This document shows positions 54,440 to 64,000 of a DNA stretch of 64,000 bases, piece by piece (position 1 is the stretch's first letter; every line of letters begins with the position of its first letter). Both the position numbers and the translations under genes were made by a program. Below the pieces are notes generated by a model that worked only from the letters and a program-made list of their open reading frames with translations, was not told the origin of the DNA and did no database searches. Source of the DNA: Candidatus Nitrosocosmicus agrestis (GTDB taxonomy: Archaea; Thermoproteota; Nitrososphaeria; Nitrososphaerales; Nitrososphaeraceae); the NCBI RefSeq assembly GCF_008389435.1, contig NZ_VUYS01000004.1:186001-250000 (forward strand), read 5' to 3'.

Positions 54440-54666
54440 TTTATAAGCAATTAATACTCCATAGACTATCCTTTTAATTTTATCTATTTACATATCTAAA
54501 AAATTTTTTAACTGACGATTAATTAATTAAACATATTTTGCTATTTAATTATATTCTATGAACATAAGAATAATTAATTTACGAGAAAAAATTGTGTGAA
54601 AAGTACACATTTATGTTTATGGTTATATTCATTTAATCAACAACGATAATTAAATAAAAACGATTG
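54440..54666. other. Divergent intergenic region, promoters only
   Basis: Strongly AT-rich spacer between the 109-residue gene (minus) and XPB (plus). No ORF or RNA seen. Confidence 0.4.
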
Positions 54667-54685
54667 TTTATATATAATATATAAT
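54667..54685 (+). promoter_or_regulatory. TATA region of the XPB-Bax1 operon
   Basis: TTTATATATAATATATAAT runs up to 54685. A TATA centre near 54673 would place the transcript start near 54698, inside the conserved N-terminal coding region of XPB, so translation would begin with almost no leader. Confidence 0.45.
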
Positions 54686-54764
54686 CACAAAAACCACTAC
54701 AAAGCTCAATTACGATAAAGGCACCATAGTTATTGATGGTGTATTTCACAGTCCATTTTCTGTT

Positions 54765-56090
54765 TTGGACCCCAGAACCAGCAAATACAGAGCATTGGGT
54801 ATGAATTATCAAGAAATAATAAAATATTTCAATAACAACAAAATTAATTATTTGGACTATGTGCCCAATTATTTGGTTCCATTACATGGTGATAAATTCA
54901 AAGAAAAAAAGACAATTAATCTAAGAAACTATCAAAAAGAGGCTCTTGCAAAATGGAAGATCAATAATAGAAGAGGATGTATCGTTTTGCCAACTGGGAC
55001 TGGCAAAACAGTTATAGCTTTAGAGGCAATAAGAGAAACCAACACTTCGACTCTGATAGTTGTCCCAACACTAAACCTTGTAGAACAATGGTACGAGGAG
55101 GTGTCTAATATACTAGAGGAGCCGGATCAATTAGGAAAGTTAGGTGGTGGGAATGAGAAAATAGGAACCATTACAATAACAACATACGATTCTGCATATT
55201 TGAAATCATCCTATCTAGGAAACAAATTTGAATTCTTGATATTTGATGAAGTACATCATCTAGGTTCAGACAAATATTCCTTGATTGGCGAACAATTTAT
55301 ATCGCCATTAAGAATGGGTTTGACTGCAACTATAGAGAGAGAAGATGGAAAACATATGAATATATACAAACTAGTAGGGAATGTAATATACGATCGGGAT
55401 TTTCATGAACTATCTAAAGACAATCATCTAGCAAAATTTAGATTAAGAAAGATGAAGATCAACATGTTACCTGAGGAGTCACACAGATACAATAAATCAA
55501 TGAATGAATATAAACAATTGTTAAGGGATTCGAAGATCTATTATCCAATAAAACTAGAAAAGCTAATTATGTTATCAGGAAAAAACCCCAATCTTAGAAA
55601 GGCATTATTATTAAGAAATGAAGCATTAGATATAGCACTTAACAGCCAAGCCAAAGTAGCAGAATTAGAGAACATTCTGAAACAAAATTTGCTTAAAAAA
55701 ATTATAATATTTACAGTACATACTAAACTTGCATATATCATTTCAGATCGGTTCTTGATTCCTGTGATAACACACAGAACAAAAAATGACGAAAGAAACC
55801 AAATCTTAAACAGTTTTAAGAAAGGACAGTACAAAATCATCGTGACTACAAAGGTCCTAGATGAAGGAACGGATGTTCCTGATGCGAATATGGGCATCAT
55901 ATTAAGTGGAACAGGTAGTAAGAGAGAATTCATACAAAGGCTTGGAAGAATATTAAGGCCCAAATCTGAGATAGAGAACGTAGCTGATCTTATAGAGATA
56001 ATATCAGCTGATACAAGTGAAATTTATACTAGCACTAGAAGAAACAAAGGAGTAAACAGTATAAATCACAAAAATAACTTACAGAAATGA
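54765..56090 (+). CDS. xpb: XPB-type SF2 DNA helicase (archaeal XPB)
   Basis: 441 residues from TTG, the first usual start. Motif I PTGTGKT (76-82), motif II DEVH (161-164), motif III TAT (187-189), the XPB-specific RED motif (192-194) and motif VI FIQRLGRILRPK are present. Archaeal XPB opens with a damage-recognition domain beginning about YxRGTIVVxG...; here that sequence (KLNYDKGTIVIDGVFHSPFS) is encoded in frame at 54702-54761, upstream of the TTG, without ATG, GTG or TTG. The real start is therefore probably unusual or damaged. Stop overlaps the Bax1 start (ATGA). Confidence 0.93.
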   Translation: MDPRTSKYRALGMNYQEIIKYFNNNKINYLDYVPNYLVPLHGDKFKEKKTINLRNYQKEALAKWKINNRRGCIVLPTGTGKTVIALEAIRETNTSTLIVVPTLNLVEQWYEEVSNILEEPDQLGKLGGGNEKIGTITITTYDSAYLKSSYLGNKFEFLIFDEVHHLGSDKYSLIGEQFISPLRMGLTATIEREDGKHMNIYKLVGNVIYDRDFHELSKDNHLAKFRLRKMKINMLPEESHRYNKSMNEYKQLLRDSKIYYPIKLEKLIMLSGKNPNLRKALLLRNEALDIALNSQAKVAELENILKQNLLKKIIIFTVHTKLAYIISDRFLIPVITHRTKNDERNQILNSFKKGQYKIIVTTKVLDEGTDVPDANMGIILSGTGSKREFIQRLGRILRPKSEIENVADLIEIISADTSEIYTSTRRNKGVNSINHKNNLQK

Positions 56091-58099
56091 TCCCTTCCGA
56101 CATCTTAAGGTACAAACTAGATAATAAGAACAATAGAATTCTCCCTGTATTATGTTCCTTAGACAAAAACTCAAAGGATCTAGAAATAGCCACACAAATA
56201 ATACAAGCGTTTGAATACTGCTTTAGAAACAAAGAGATAAAGGAAAATTTAGATCAGTTACTAAAGAACATAGAATATGTTTATAAGGATTTTAAACTCG
56301 TTAGAGGATTGTCCACCATCTTAGAAAGAAGATGTACTTTCAGTTCACACATACATAGAAATTTAACTGAAGTTAAACATCCCACAGAAAATGGTTATAA
56401 TGATTTATATGATAACAGAAATTTGTTCGAAAATTTTTCTGCCCCAGAAATCAGAAAAGCAGTATTTGCCGAATCTTCTATGCTAGGCATTGCGACTGAC
56501 AAGAACAAGAGAGAAACAATTTTACAAAACGTTTCCAATAGATTAGGCATTAAGGTTAGTTCTTTATTAGAGATAATGTGGTCAGATCTGGAAGAAAACT
56601 CTATAATCAGAAGCCTTAACCCAGTTACGCCCGAACAGTTACTTTACATGTATAACATATCTTCAGTTCAAACATTACTCTTTGGATGTATTCAAATGAA
56701 GGTATGGTTACAATCAAATCTTAGTGAAGGAACAATATGGAAAGAAATCTTAAGAGATGTGAAAAGACTGGGATTAATGTATTGGCTTGATTCGCTCGAT
56801 TATGGTAATGAAAATGAGTCAGATAATAACGATAAAAGGTCCCAAAGCAATCCTAAGATGATTTGTACCATAGAAGGAGCCCTAAATGTCTTAAAGTTAA
56901 CTGATAGATATGGAAACGCTATTTCTAAACTGTTTCCATACATATTAAAATCACAAAAATGGAATATAAGCTGTGACATACTTAAGAATTCAATTAATGG
57001 AAAGAAATCAATTTACAAATTTGAGATTGCATATGACACTTATCCCGATTTTATACCGACTTTAGGTATTCAAAATCAGAATATTCTAAATACTCTTTAT
57101 GTGAATCGTACTGCTACTGATCTATCATTCAGTTCAGAAAAGGATTTAAGCATATCACAGGCATCTTACGATAGTAAAATAGAAAAAATATTTTCAGAAC
57201 AATTTGAACTTATGCGATCAGGATGGAAAATTGAGAGAGAACCAGGACCTATTATCACGACTCATAAAGCAGCTTTCATACCAGACTTTGTCTTATCCAA
57301 ATATGATATCAAAATATTAGTTGAGATAGTTGGATTTTGGACCAAAGAATATCTCGAAAGAAAGTTATTAAAATTAAATGATATTATTCAGAATAAGAAA
57401 TATAGTAATGAGTATTTTTTTATGATTTTGGTTATTAATTATGCAAATTTGATGTCATACGAAATGAGTGAAAATGAAAATTTTATAGGCATTAAAAACA
57501 TGAACGATAGCAACAATCAGAACATATTGTTAACATCTTATAAGCAAAATAGAATATCCTTTAAAGATATTATTTCATATCTCAAAGCAATTGAGGAAAG
57601 ATATCTGAAGCATCAATTTCTTAATGAATCGAATCAAGAAAATTTAATGATAAAGTTTGCAAATTCATTAAAGGATCTCTCAAATACAGAAAGGAGTTTG
57701 ATATTGTTTGACGAACTCGAGAAGATTATTAAGACAGATAGGCAGGTCAACACTTTTGAAAAAATAAGACTATCAGATTTATTTAATAAGAATCCACATT
57801 TTAGCAACTTAATTAAGGAAGAAATATCTCGACAGGGATTAATTTTGATAAAAGAATGCATATTTAAGAAGAGAATTTTAGATGAAATTTTTAACGAAAT
57901 AAAAGAGATTTCTACTTTAGGCAAGGCAATTGACTTGTTAAAATCAAAAGAAATACCTGAAAAGATACATATCGACCTGCTCAATTTTCTTGGATTTCAA
58001 ATAGATTGGGCAGGCCTAGACTATTCAAAAGCAAAATTGGTTGTGGCAAAAGACTCCAATAATCTAAATCATTCATTTCATAAAAAAGACGACTCTTAA
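56087..58099 (+). CDS. bax1: Bax1 nuclease (DUF790), XPB partner
   Basis: 670 residues; its ATG overlaps the XPB stop by 4 bp, so translation is coupled. The N-terminal 250 residues are the DUF790 region (MIPSDILRYKLDNKNNRILP and later FSAPEIRKAVFAESSMLGIA). The nuclease core sits near residues 395-430, with PDFVL (Asp about 399) and VEIVGFWT (Glu about 412) as catalytic-type positions, and Lys residues after them. Bax1 forms a 1:1 complex with XPB and cuts DNA in bubble structures, taking the place of XPG in archaeal nucleotide excision repair. The middle is longer and more variable than usual, and the C-terminal 150 residues are helical. Confidence 0.9.
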   Translation: MIPSDILRYKLDNKNNRILPVLCSLDKNSKDLEIATQIIQAFEYCFRNKEIKENLDQLLKNIEYVYKDFKLVRGLSTILERRCTFSSHIHRNLTEVKHPTENGYNDLYDNRNLFENFSAPEIRKAVFAESSMLGIATDKNKRETILQNVSNRLGIKVSSLLEIMWSDLEENSIIRSLNPVTPEQLLYMYNISSVQTLLFGCIQMKVWLQSNLSEGTIWKEILRDVKRLGLMYWLDSLDYGNENESDNNDKRSQSNPKMICTIEGALNVLKLTDRYGNAISKLFPYILKSQKWNISCDILKNSINGKKSIYKFEIAYDTYPDFIPTLGIQNQNILNTLYVNRTATDLSFSSEKDLSISQASYDSKIEKIFSEQFELMRSGWKIEREPGPIITTHKAAFIPDFVLSKYDIKILVEIVGFWTKEYLERKLLKLNDIIQNKKYSNEYFFMILVINYANLMSYEMSENENFIGIKNMNDSNNQNILLTSYKQNRISFKDIISYLKAIEERYLKHQFLNESNQENLMIKFANSLKDLSNTERSLILFDELEKIIKTDRQVNTFEKIRLSDLFNKNPHFSNLIKEEISRQGLILIKECIFKKRILDEIFNEIKEISTLGKAIDLLKSKEIPEKIHIDLLNFLGFQIDWAGLDYSKAKLVVAKDSNNLNHSFHKKDDS

Positions 58100-58213
58100 C
58101 GTCTGACGATCGATATGATATGTATATATATATGGATAAACCCCGAACTTAAGGAAAGTAAACAGATTTAAAACAAGACAACATTAATAATTATTTAAGG
58201 CGACTGAAGTAGA

Positions 58214-58588
58214 ATGATGCAACCGTCCAAAAATGCAAAGGAAAAAAACGAATTTCTTGATGAGACAGATAATAAATCAGGGCAACAAAATGACAGGTGG
58301 TTAAGGAACATTAAACAGAGTTGGAGATATGTTCAGTGTATTTGCGGCAGTGAATTTCATTTCGACGGCAATATAGACAAACTATTTGAATGGGAAAACA
58401 TTCATCTCAGACATCTCGCCTCTGATTCAGACAATCATTCAATGATTTCTTTTTACCCTACAGACATGATAATATATTATCATTCTAAATCAGGATATGT
58501 AGTAGAACGCAGAAAACACAAAAGCCATGAGATCCAAGAAATTAACCAATCTTTAATGGCAGGAAAAGTTACAATGACAGGAGTATGA
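58214..58588 (+). CDS. Unrecognised 124-residue protein downstream of Bax1
   Basis: Intact frame; the second codon is also ATG. Disordered, charged N-terminus, then VQCICGSEFHFDGNIDKLFE with C-x-C and His, and ENIHLRHLASDSDNHSM with more His; the Cys/His set could bind zinc. No family recognised. It lies 114 bp after Bax1, and its TGA overlaps an ATG (58585) that opens the frame of the FAD oxidoreductase, so the two genes look translationally coupled. Confidence 0.65.
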   Translation: MMQPSKNAKEKNEFLDETDNKSGQQNDRWLRNIKQSWRYVQCICGSEFHFDGNIDKLFEWENIHLRHLASDSDNHSMISFYPTDMIIYYHSKSGYVVERRKHKSHEIQEINQSLMAGKVTMTGV

Positions 58589-58728
58589 ACAAGAATAAGA
58601 GAATTTTGTTTAGGAATTAGGGTCAAGAAATAAACGAAAAAGATAATATAATAATTGTAGGTGCAGGAATTCTAGGATTAGCTCTCGCAAACGTAATCTC
58701 TTCTTTATGTAAGTCGAAAATAACTATT
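58585..58728 (+). other. Disturbed 5' end of the FAD oxidoreductase gene (in-frame TAG)
   Basis: The ATG at 58585 overlaps the previous stop (ATGA) and opens the correct frame: ATG, ten sense codons, TAG at 58618-58620, then GQEINEKDNIIIVGAGILGL, the FAD-binding Rossmann start. Between TAG and the Rossmann motif there is no ATG, GTG or TTG. So either codon 12 is a nonsense mutation or error, or translation starts at a rare codon such as ATA. Confidence 0.6.
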
Positions 58729-60009
58729 TTGGAACAAGAAGCAAAACCAGCTTTGCATACAAGTTCTAGAAATACAGGGAAAGTACATGCGCCATTCATT
58801 TATCATCCAGAAAAGAAAAGAGTCTGGGCCAAAGCCGCGTTGTATGGTTATCAATTCTGGAAAAATTATTGTGAAGCAAATAAAATCCCATTTGAAGAAG
58901 ACGGAGTATTGGAGGTAGCTACTGATGCAGATTCAGCTAAAATACTTTCATTCCATCTGGATTGGGGGATAAAAAATGGATTGAATTACGATGAGATAAA
59001 ACTTTTAGATCAAAATGAGGTCAAAATGATTGAACCACATGTCAAATGCCATCAGGCCATATTATGCAAAAAGGATGCATCAGTAGATTATGGTCAAATC
59101 ACAAGACTTCTCGCTAATCACTTTCTCAATAACGATCGAGAAGTGAAAATTGCCACGTTATCAAAAGTTATAAACATAAAAACAGACAGAAATTTGGACT
59201 TACCTGGAATAATAGAATATCAGAATATGGACGGGAATGCGGTTAGACAAATGAAATTTGACTTTCTGATTAATGCTTCAGGAAGTAATGCACTCAATGT
59301 AATGAACACAACAAAAATAGAACATGGCTATCAAGATCTTTTCTTTTTGGGAGAATATTGGATTGCACCTTCAAAATATAATAATTTGACTAGGCGTAGT
59401 ATTTATTCAATACCTCAATTTCATCAATTTCCCTTTTTAGATCCACATTGGATTATTCGTACAAATGGACATAGAGAGATAGGGCCTAATGCCTGTCCCG
59501 TTTTTTCTCCATATGGATATGATAAACTCAATAATCTAAAGGAATTCTTCCCAAAGTTATACAAGTTAACACTAGGAGAGCATAGAATAAATAAATCCAT
59601 ACTAAGAAAAGAAATGTTCAATTTAGTTGCAACGGAAGCGCTAAGTAGTGTTTCGAAAAGATATATGATAAAAAGGGTGAAAAAATTTCTTCCCAGTATT
59701 GAAGCAAAAGATTTCACGATTCGTGGAACGTCTGGAATTCGCGCGAACATTATAGACAAAAATGGAGATTTTATATCGAGCCCAATATTCAAACTGCACA
59801 ATAATGTATTACATATTTTAAATTACAATTCTCCTGGTGCTACAGGTGTTTTTCCAATAGCTTACGCATTAGTCTTTAAACTAGTAGACAAAGGTATATT
59901 GAGATATAATAACAATGGCATAGAACAAAGAAAATTAACGAATTTAACACCATTTGATGAAAAACTAATAGAAAACTGTAGAAAAGAAATAGAAGTAGAA
60001 TTTAAGTAG
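58729..60009 (+). CDS. FAD-dependent oxidoreductase (L-2-hydroxyglutarate oxidase-like, DAO family)
   Basis: 426 residues from an internal TTG; the family's N-terminus is encoded further upstream (58621-58728) and includes the dinucleotide-binding GAGILGLALA. Without it FAD could not bind, so the TTG is not a functional start. Other family blocks: HTSSRNTGKVHAPFIYHPEK (LhgO has HNSGVIHAG), DASVDYGQITRLLANHF, FLINASGSNA and the C-terminal NYNSPGATGVFPIAYALV. LhgO-type enzymes oxidise 2-hydroxy acids and feed electrons to the quinone pool; the substrate here is not certain. Possibly a pseudogene because of the in-frame TAG at 58618. Confidence 0.82.
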   Translation: MEQEAKPALHTSSRNTGKVHAPFIYHPEKKRVWAKAALYGYQFWKNYCEANKIPFEEDGVLEVATDADSAKILSFHLDWGIKNGLNYDEIKLLDQNEVKMIEPHVKCHQAILCKKDASVDYGQITRLLANHFLNNDREVKIATLSKVINIKTDRNLDLPGIIEYQNMDGNAVRQMKFDFLINASGSNALNVMNTTKIEHGYQDLFFLGEYWIAPSKYNNLTRRSIYSIPQFHQFPFLDPHWIIRTNGHREIGPNACPVFSPYGYDKLNNLKEFFPKLYKLTLGEHRINKSILRKEMFNLVATEALSSVSKRYMIKRVKKFLPSIEAKDFTIRGTSGIRANIIDKNGDFISSPIFKLHNNVLHILNYNSPGATGVFPIAYALVFKLVDKGILRYNNNGIEQRKLTNLTPFDEKLIENCRKEIEVEFK

Positions 60010-60101
60010 TTCGAATCAGCTAAGTAAATTTTAAACTAAATGAAAGTTATGAGACACAATAAAATAGGTCATCAAGTTAACAAGAAGATCTAACAAAGGA
60101 A

Positions 60102-60175
60102 GGGATCATAGTCTAGCTTGGTATGATGCCAGCCTCGGGCGCTGGAGGTCGCCGGTTCGAATCCGGCTGATCCCA
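60102..60175 (+). tRNA. tRNA-Pro (anticodon CGG)
   Basis: A 74-nt cloverleaf. Acceptor GGGATCA pairs fully with TGATCCC; the anticodon stem CCAGC/GCTGG encloses loop CTCGGGC with anticodon CGG; the T arm is GCCGG-TTCGAAT-CCGGC. The D arm (GTCTAGCTTGGTATGAT) resembles other archaeal and eukaryal tRNA-Pro. Discriminator A; CCA is not encoded; no intron. Confidence 0.93.
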
Positions 60176-60423
60176 CCTTCTACTTTTTAGAATGACTATC
60201 ATCTTGTGAGGTGTATGATAAATGATCCTCGGGTTATGAGTAATCAAAAAATGGCAAGAATTCTTTCTATTCACTATACAAAATGTTCAAAATAATTTAA
60301 AAATAGATTTATATTATTTACAATTTACTTAAATAAATCAAATTTAGACAAATTTATTTGAGAAAGATTGGTAAGCTAGCAAATTTTAAATAGTGTGCAC
60401 AAGATATTAAAATAAATTTTAAT
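60176..60423. other. Intergenic, no gene seen
   Basis: AT-rich region between the tRNA and the CDF gene; nothing supported apart from likely promoter sequence. Confidence 0.4.
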
Positions 60424-61512
60424 TTGGACGATTTAGAAGACAGTAAACGGAATAATTCTACTGACGATCTCACAGAACTCAAAGATAATTTAATCAAAAA
60501 TGGTAACCCACAGCAACAGTCTCCTAATTTGGTACAGGAAGGAATTGTCGCTGGAAAGAAGATCGCAAAGATTTCGGTTATCACCCTTTTGGCAATTGGT
60601 ATCGTCGAAATTATAACTGGCATATTAAGTGGCAGTGTAGTAGCTATGGCAGATGGAATTGATTCCATATCCGACGCTGCAATTTCGTTTATAGTCTTAT
60701 TGGGACTAAGAATTGCTCACAGACCTGCAGATAAGAAATTCCACTTTGGATATCACAAAGTAGAAAGTTTTTCAGCATTAATAGCCGCAATAGGAATGAT
60801 AATAATTGGTGTAATAATATTCTACAACTCCTATCAAGCATTAATCAATCCTCATGAAATTAGGCACCCATACATAGTTATGGCTGTACTAGCAGGAGCA
60901 AGTGCATTATCACTACACAGAGCTTTCCAGATGCGCATCATCGCAAACAAATATAATCTATTATCTTTAAAGACCGATGCAAGGAATTCCATCAAGGATG
61001 GATCTGCATCTGTAATAGGTTTCTTTAGCATATTGGTAGCGACTCAATTTGGGTTTGTACAAATGGATGGCATCGGTGGGATGATAATAGCTTGTTACAT
61101 ATTTTCAGTTTCTTACCTCTCTCTCAAGAAATCATCGTTGATACTAATAGATTCATGGCAGAATCCTAAACTCACAGTTATGATCAAAAACATTATTTCA
61201 GAACAATTTAGTGATGAAAAAATTCTTGTAAGAGACGTATTATTACGATCTTCTGGTATGGTTGATCAAGCAGAAATACATATTGCAGTTGATGGAAAGG
61301 AATCACTTGAAGAAGTCGAGATGCTATCTTTAAAGATACAATTAGTCATTAGTTCTCAATTCCCCTCAATCGAAAGGGTATTAGTGATTCCTCATCCATA
61401 CTCTGCTTCAGAAACAAGAGTAACATCTAGAATGGATAAATTTAGAAGCATTAAATTGAGAAGACCATCTTACATGAACAGAAGTAATAAACAAAACGAA
61501 AATGCAAAATAA
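60424..61512 (+). CDS. Cation diffusion facilitator (CDF) metal exporter
   Basis: 362 residues, TTG start. Six membrane helices between about 47 and 250 and a C-terminal cytoplasmic ferredoxin-like domain (SEQFSDEKILVRDVLLRSSG, VDQAEIHIAVDGKESLEE). The transport site in helix 2 is D80-x3-D84 (DGIDSISD) and in helix 5 N188-x3-D192 (RNSIKDG). Zn-type CDFs have His in the first position of one or both pairs; the D/D-N/D set resembles Mn/Fe-type members. It should export a divalent metal by proton antiport. The hydrophilic N-terminal 40 residues are Asn/Asp rich. No regulator nearby. Confidence 0.92.
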   Translation: MDDLEDSKRNNSTDDLTELKDNLIKNGNPQQQSPNLVQEGIVAGKKIAKISVITLLAIGIVEIITGILSGSVVAMADGIDSISDAAISFIVLLGLRIAHRPADKKFHFGYHKVESFSALIAAIGMIIIGVIIFYNSYQALINPHEIRHPYIVMAVLAGASALSLHRAFQMRIIANKYNLLSLKTDARNSIKDGSASVIGFFSILVATQFGFVQMDGIGGMIIACYIFSVSYLSLKKSSLILIDSWQNPKLTVMIKNIISEQFSDEKILVRDVLLRSSGMVDQAEIHIAVDGKESLEEVEMLSLKIQLVISSQFPSIERVLVIPHPYSASETRVTSRMDKFRSIKLRRPSYMNRSNKQNENAK

Positions 61513-61663
61513 ACAGTATACAAAATTCAGAATGTACTTTATGTTTGAAGAAGTAAATGTAATATAGTATTAAAAAGTAGAAGATCGTAGAAATAATGGA
61601 GTGAACAATATTATATCTTATGAAGATAGAATTTAGTTTATATATTTTTATGCATACTCAAAT

Positions 61664-62641
<978 letters not shown>

Positions 62642-62953
62642 TTTTTTTTCTGAATTGTAAAGCTAAATAACAATAAAAATATCTAATTAATAGAAAAAAT
62701 TCTTATATTACTGGTACAAAGGTTAGACATTTTGATTTGTATCAGAACGACAGACTGTTTGTTTAGTCCTAACTGCTAAGCTATCTAATTATTAAAAACT
62801 CTATTTCCTAGTGAATTTATAATTGGTAAAAAGATAGATTAAACTTCCCTATTGACTCCAAATACAATATTCTAGAACAATTTAGGAAAATTCAATGGGA
62901 TCCATATGATATCGGGTATTGAGTTAAGCAAAGCAGAGACTGATTGCATTAAA
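62642..62953. other. Convergent intergenic region
   Basis: Begins with a run of eight T after the repeat-protein stop, a likely terminator. No gene is seen before the KGG protein. Confidence 0.45.
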
Positions 62954-63142
62954 TTATGAATTTTTGCGGGACGCTTTTCCACCGGCTCTAGCGACTCTAG
63001 TTCTTGTTTGAGGATCTGCTGCCTGTAATCCCCTCTCCTCATGTTTAGCTTTTCCACCTGCTCTAGCGACTCTTGCTCTAGTTTCAGCACTTGCAGATGC
63101 CAAACCCCTATTGTTTTGATTATTCTTGTTATTTTGAGGCAT
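62954..63142 (-). CDS. KGG-motif small stress protein (con-10/GsiB-like)
   Basis: 62 residues. Two copies of the stress-protein KGG unit are visible: RARVARAGGKAKHEERGLQA and TRTRVARAGGKASRKNS, each with R-V-A-R-x-G-G-K-A, and the leader NNRGLASAS is another partial unit. Such small hydrophilic, disordered proteins (con-10, GsiB, YciG type) accumulate in desiccation, salt or stationary stress. Cytoplasmic. Divergent from the UBP zinc-finger gene, with 88 bp between the starts. Confidence 0.85.
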   Translation of the reverse strand: MPQNNKNNQNNRGLASASAETRARVARAGGKAKHEERGLQAADPQTRTRVARAGGKASRKNS

Positions 63143-63230
63143 AACATCAAACCATGATAAACATACTATTTAATCTCTATTACCTTTGCTTATCGAATAA
63201 TTCTTAAAGTGAATATGACTTATCTTATTT

Positions 63231-63491
63231 ATGAAAAAAGGTTGTGAGCACACTCAATCCTCTATGGATAATTTTGATAAACCAAATTCATACGTATGTG
63301 AAGTATGTAATCAAGATGGAAGTAATTGGGTCGCGCTTAGAATGTGTTTGACATGCGGACATGTTGGATGCTGCGATTCATCAGCTGGCTTACATGCGAG
63401 AAAACATTTTGAATCCACCAAGCACCCTGTAATGATAGAAGTACCAAACAAATCATGGAAATGGTGTTATGAACATAAGCAGTATGGCTAG
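63231..63491 (+). CDS. UBP-type zinc finger protein, second copy
   Basis: 86 residues. Zinc ligands: CEHT (C-x-H), C-x2-C (CEVC), C-x2-C-G-H-V-G-C-C-D-S-S, and His in HARKHFESTKHP; the C-terminus WKWCYEHKQYG matches the other copy (WKWCYLDQIF). It belongs to the ubiquitin-hydrolase zinc-finger group found without any protease domain. The ligand is unknown; in eukaryotic members the pocket holds a free C-terminal Gly-Gly. Divergent from the KGG stress gene. Confidence 0.88.
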   Translation: MKKGCEHTQSSMDNFDKPNSYVCEVCNQDGSNWVALRMCLTCGHVGCCDSSAGLHARKHFESTKHPVMIEVPNKSWKWCYEHKQYG

Positions 63492-64000
63492 TAAAAAAAT
63501 TGTCAAAGTAATTTCAAGTAACCCATCAAATCATTGTTATACATAAATCCTACTTTCAATATATCAATTCGTAGTACAACCAAATAATATTTCTATATTT
63601 GGGTAAATCTTTCTACCATACTACCCATAGTTATAAGATCTCAATAATATGCATTTTGTCGAGTCTTTGGTATATAAATAATAACAAAGGCTAATAAATT
63701 TCCTTTACCAAAGAATATTACAGCCTAGTCTAATTCTTACACCAATTTATAACATGTATCTATAAATTAATTATTCTCGGCATCATAGATGTATCCAAAA
63801 AGATTATCAATCTATTTATCCATCCTAATTCTCTACTACAGGTGAAAAAGCCCTTAAAACTCAAAGTTTGTTAGATTTTTAGGGATAATCCCAATGAAAA
63901 TGATAGAATACGCTATGTTAAGGATTAATGGTCCACAACATATTACATACACATCCGTAAAAGTAAAATATAATGGTTACAGGCAATAAGTAAACCAAAT
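63492..64000. other. Intergenic to window end, no convincing gene
   Basis: A 31-codon ATG frame near 63895 is too short to support. No partial gene reaching the window edge is evident. Confidence 0.4.

Noticed and set aside
58618-58620. TAG as pyrrolysine codon
   Set aside because: The position lies in a variable N-terminus, no pyl gene is seen, and pyrrolysine is not known from thaumarchaea.

Overview
The window (AT-rich, archaeal) most likely comes from an ammonia-oxidising thaumarchaeon (Nitrososphaeria), closest in style to the large-genome soil Nitrososphaera/Nitrosocosmicus group. This is inferred from the gene set: 20S proteasome-type subunits, a PAC2-family proteasome chaperone, an XPB-Bax1 operon, a Hef-type helicase, mannosyl-3-phosphoglycerate synthase, a tRNA without an encoded CCA, TATA-box promoters with very short leaders, and many exported proteins whose signal peptides end in FAQ/YAQ. 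No ammonia-oxidation gene lies in the window, so the physiology is not shown directly.

Layout. 0-9 kb: a truncated Rieske-flavodoxin oxidoreductase, a flavin-type PPOX oxidoreductase, a CDGSH iron-sulfur gene broken by one stop codon, a UBP-type zinc finger, a pirin, a universal stress protein and a radical SAM protein. 10-28 kb: exported proteins (PsbP-like, Gly/Gln and Ser repeat, Met-rich, His-rich), an HxlR regulator with an MFS efflux pump and shared operator-like repeats, an alpha/beta hydrolase, an ArsR regulator divergent from a nonsense-broken AHSA1 gene, a VOC protein, and a proteasome beta gene followed 21 bp later by a divergent alpha-like subunit. 29-31 kb: a DrrAB-like ABC exporter. 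31.8-32.4 kb: a decayed IS5-like transposase.

32.5-49.2 kb is a surface-carbohydrate region: a PQQ-type sugar dehydrogenase fused to a blue-copper domain, three exported six-bladed Kelch proteins, mannosyl-3-phosphoglycerate synthase, an exported beta/gamma-crystallin protein, two membrane GT39 mannosyltransferase-like genes (the second fused to another sugar dehydrogenase) and a dolichyl-phosphate-mannose synthase/GtrA fusion. A plausible reading is that the last enzyme makes the lipid-linked sugar donor, the GT39 proteins use it on exported Ser/Thr-rich proteins, and the sugar dehydrogenases oxidise sugars outside the membrane.

49.4-64 kb: a dead IS6-like transposase, a PAC2 protein with a C-terminal HbYX-like tail, then DNA repair genes (Hef-like helicase; XPB and Bax1 overlapping by 4 bp), an FAD oxidoreductase with a disturbed 5' end, tRNA-Pro(CGG), a CDF metal exporter, a repeat-rich exported protein, a KGG-motif stress protein and a second UBP zinc finger.

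Coding density is low. Several long gaps hold out-of-frame coding-like remnants. Three otherwise intact genes carry one in-frame stop each (TAA, TGA, TAG), and XPB has conserved N-terminal sequence upstream of any usual start codon. This points to active gene decay, sequencing errors or recoding/unusual starts; the sequence alone does not decide.
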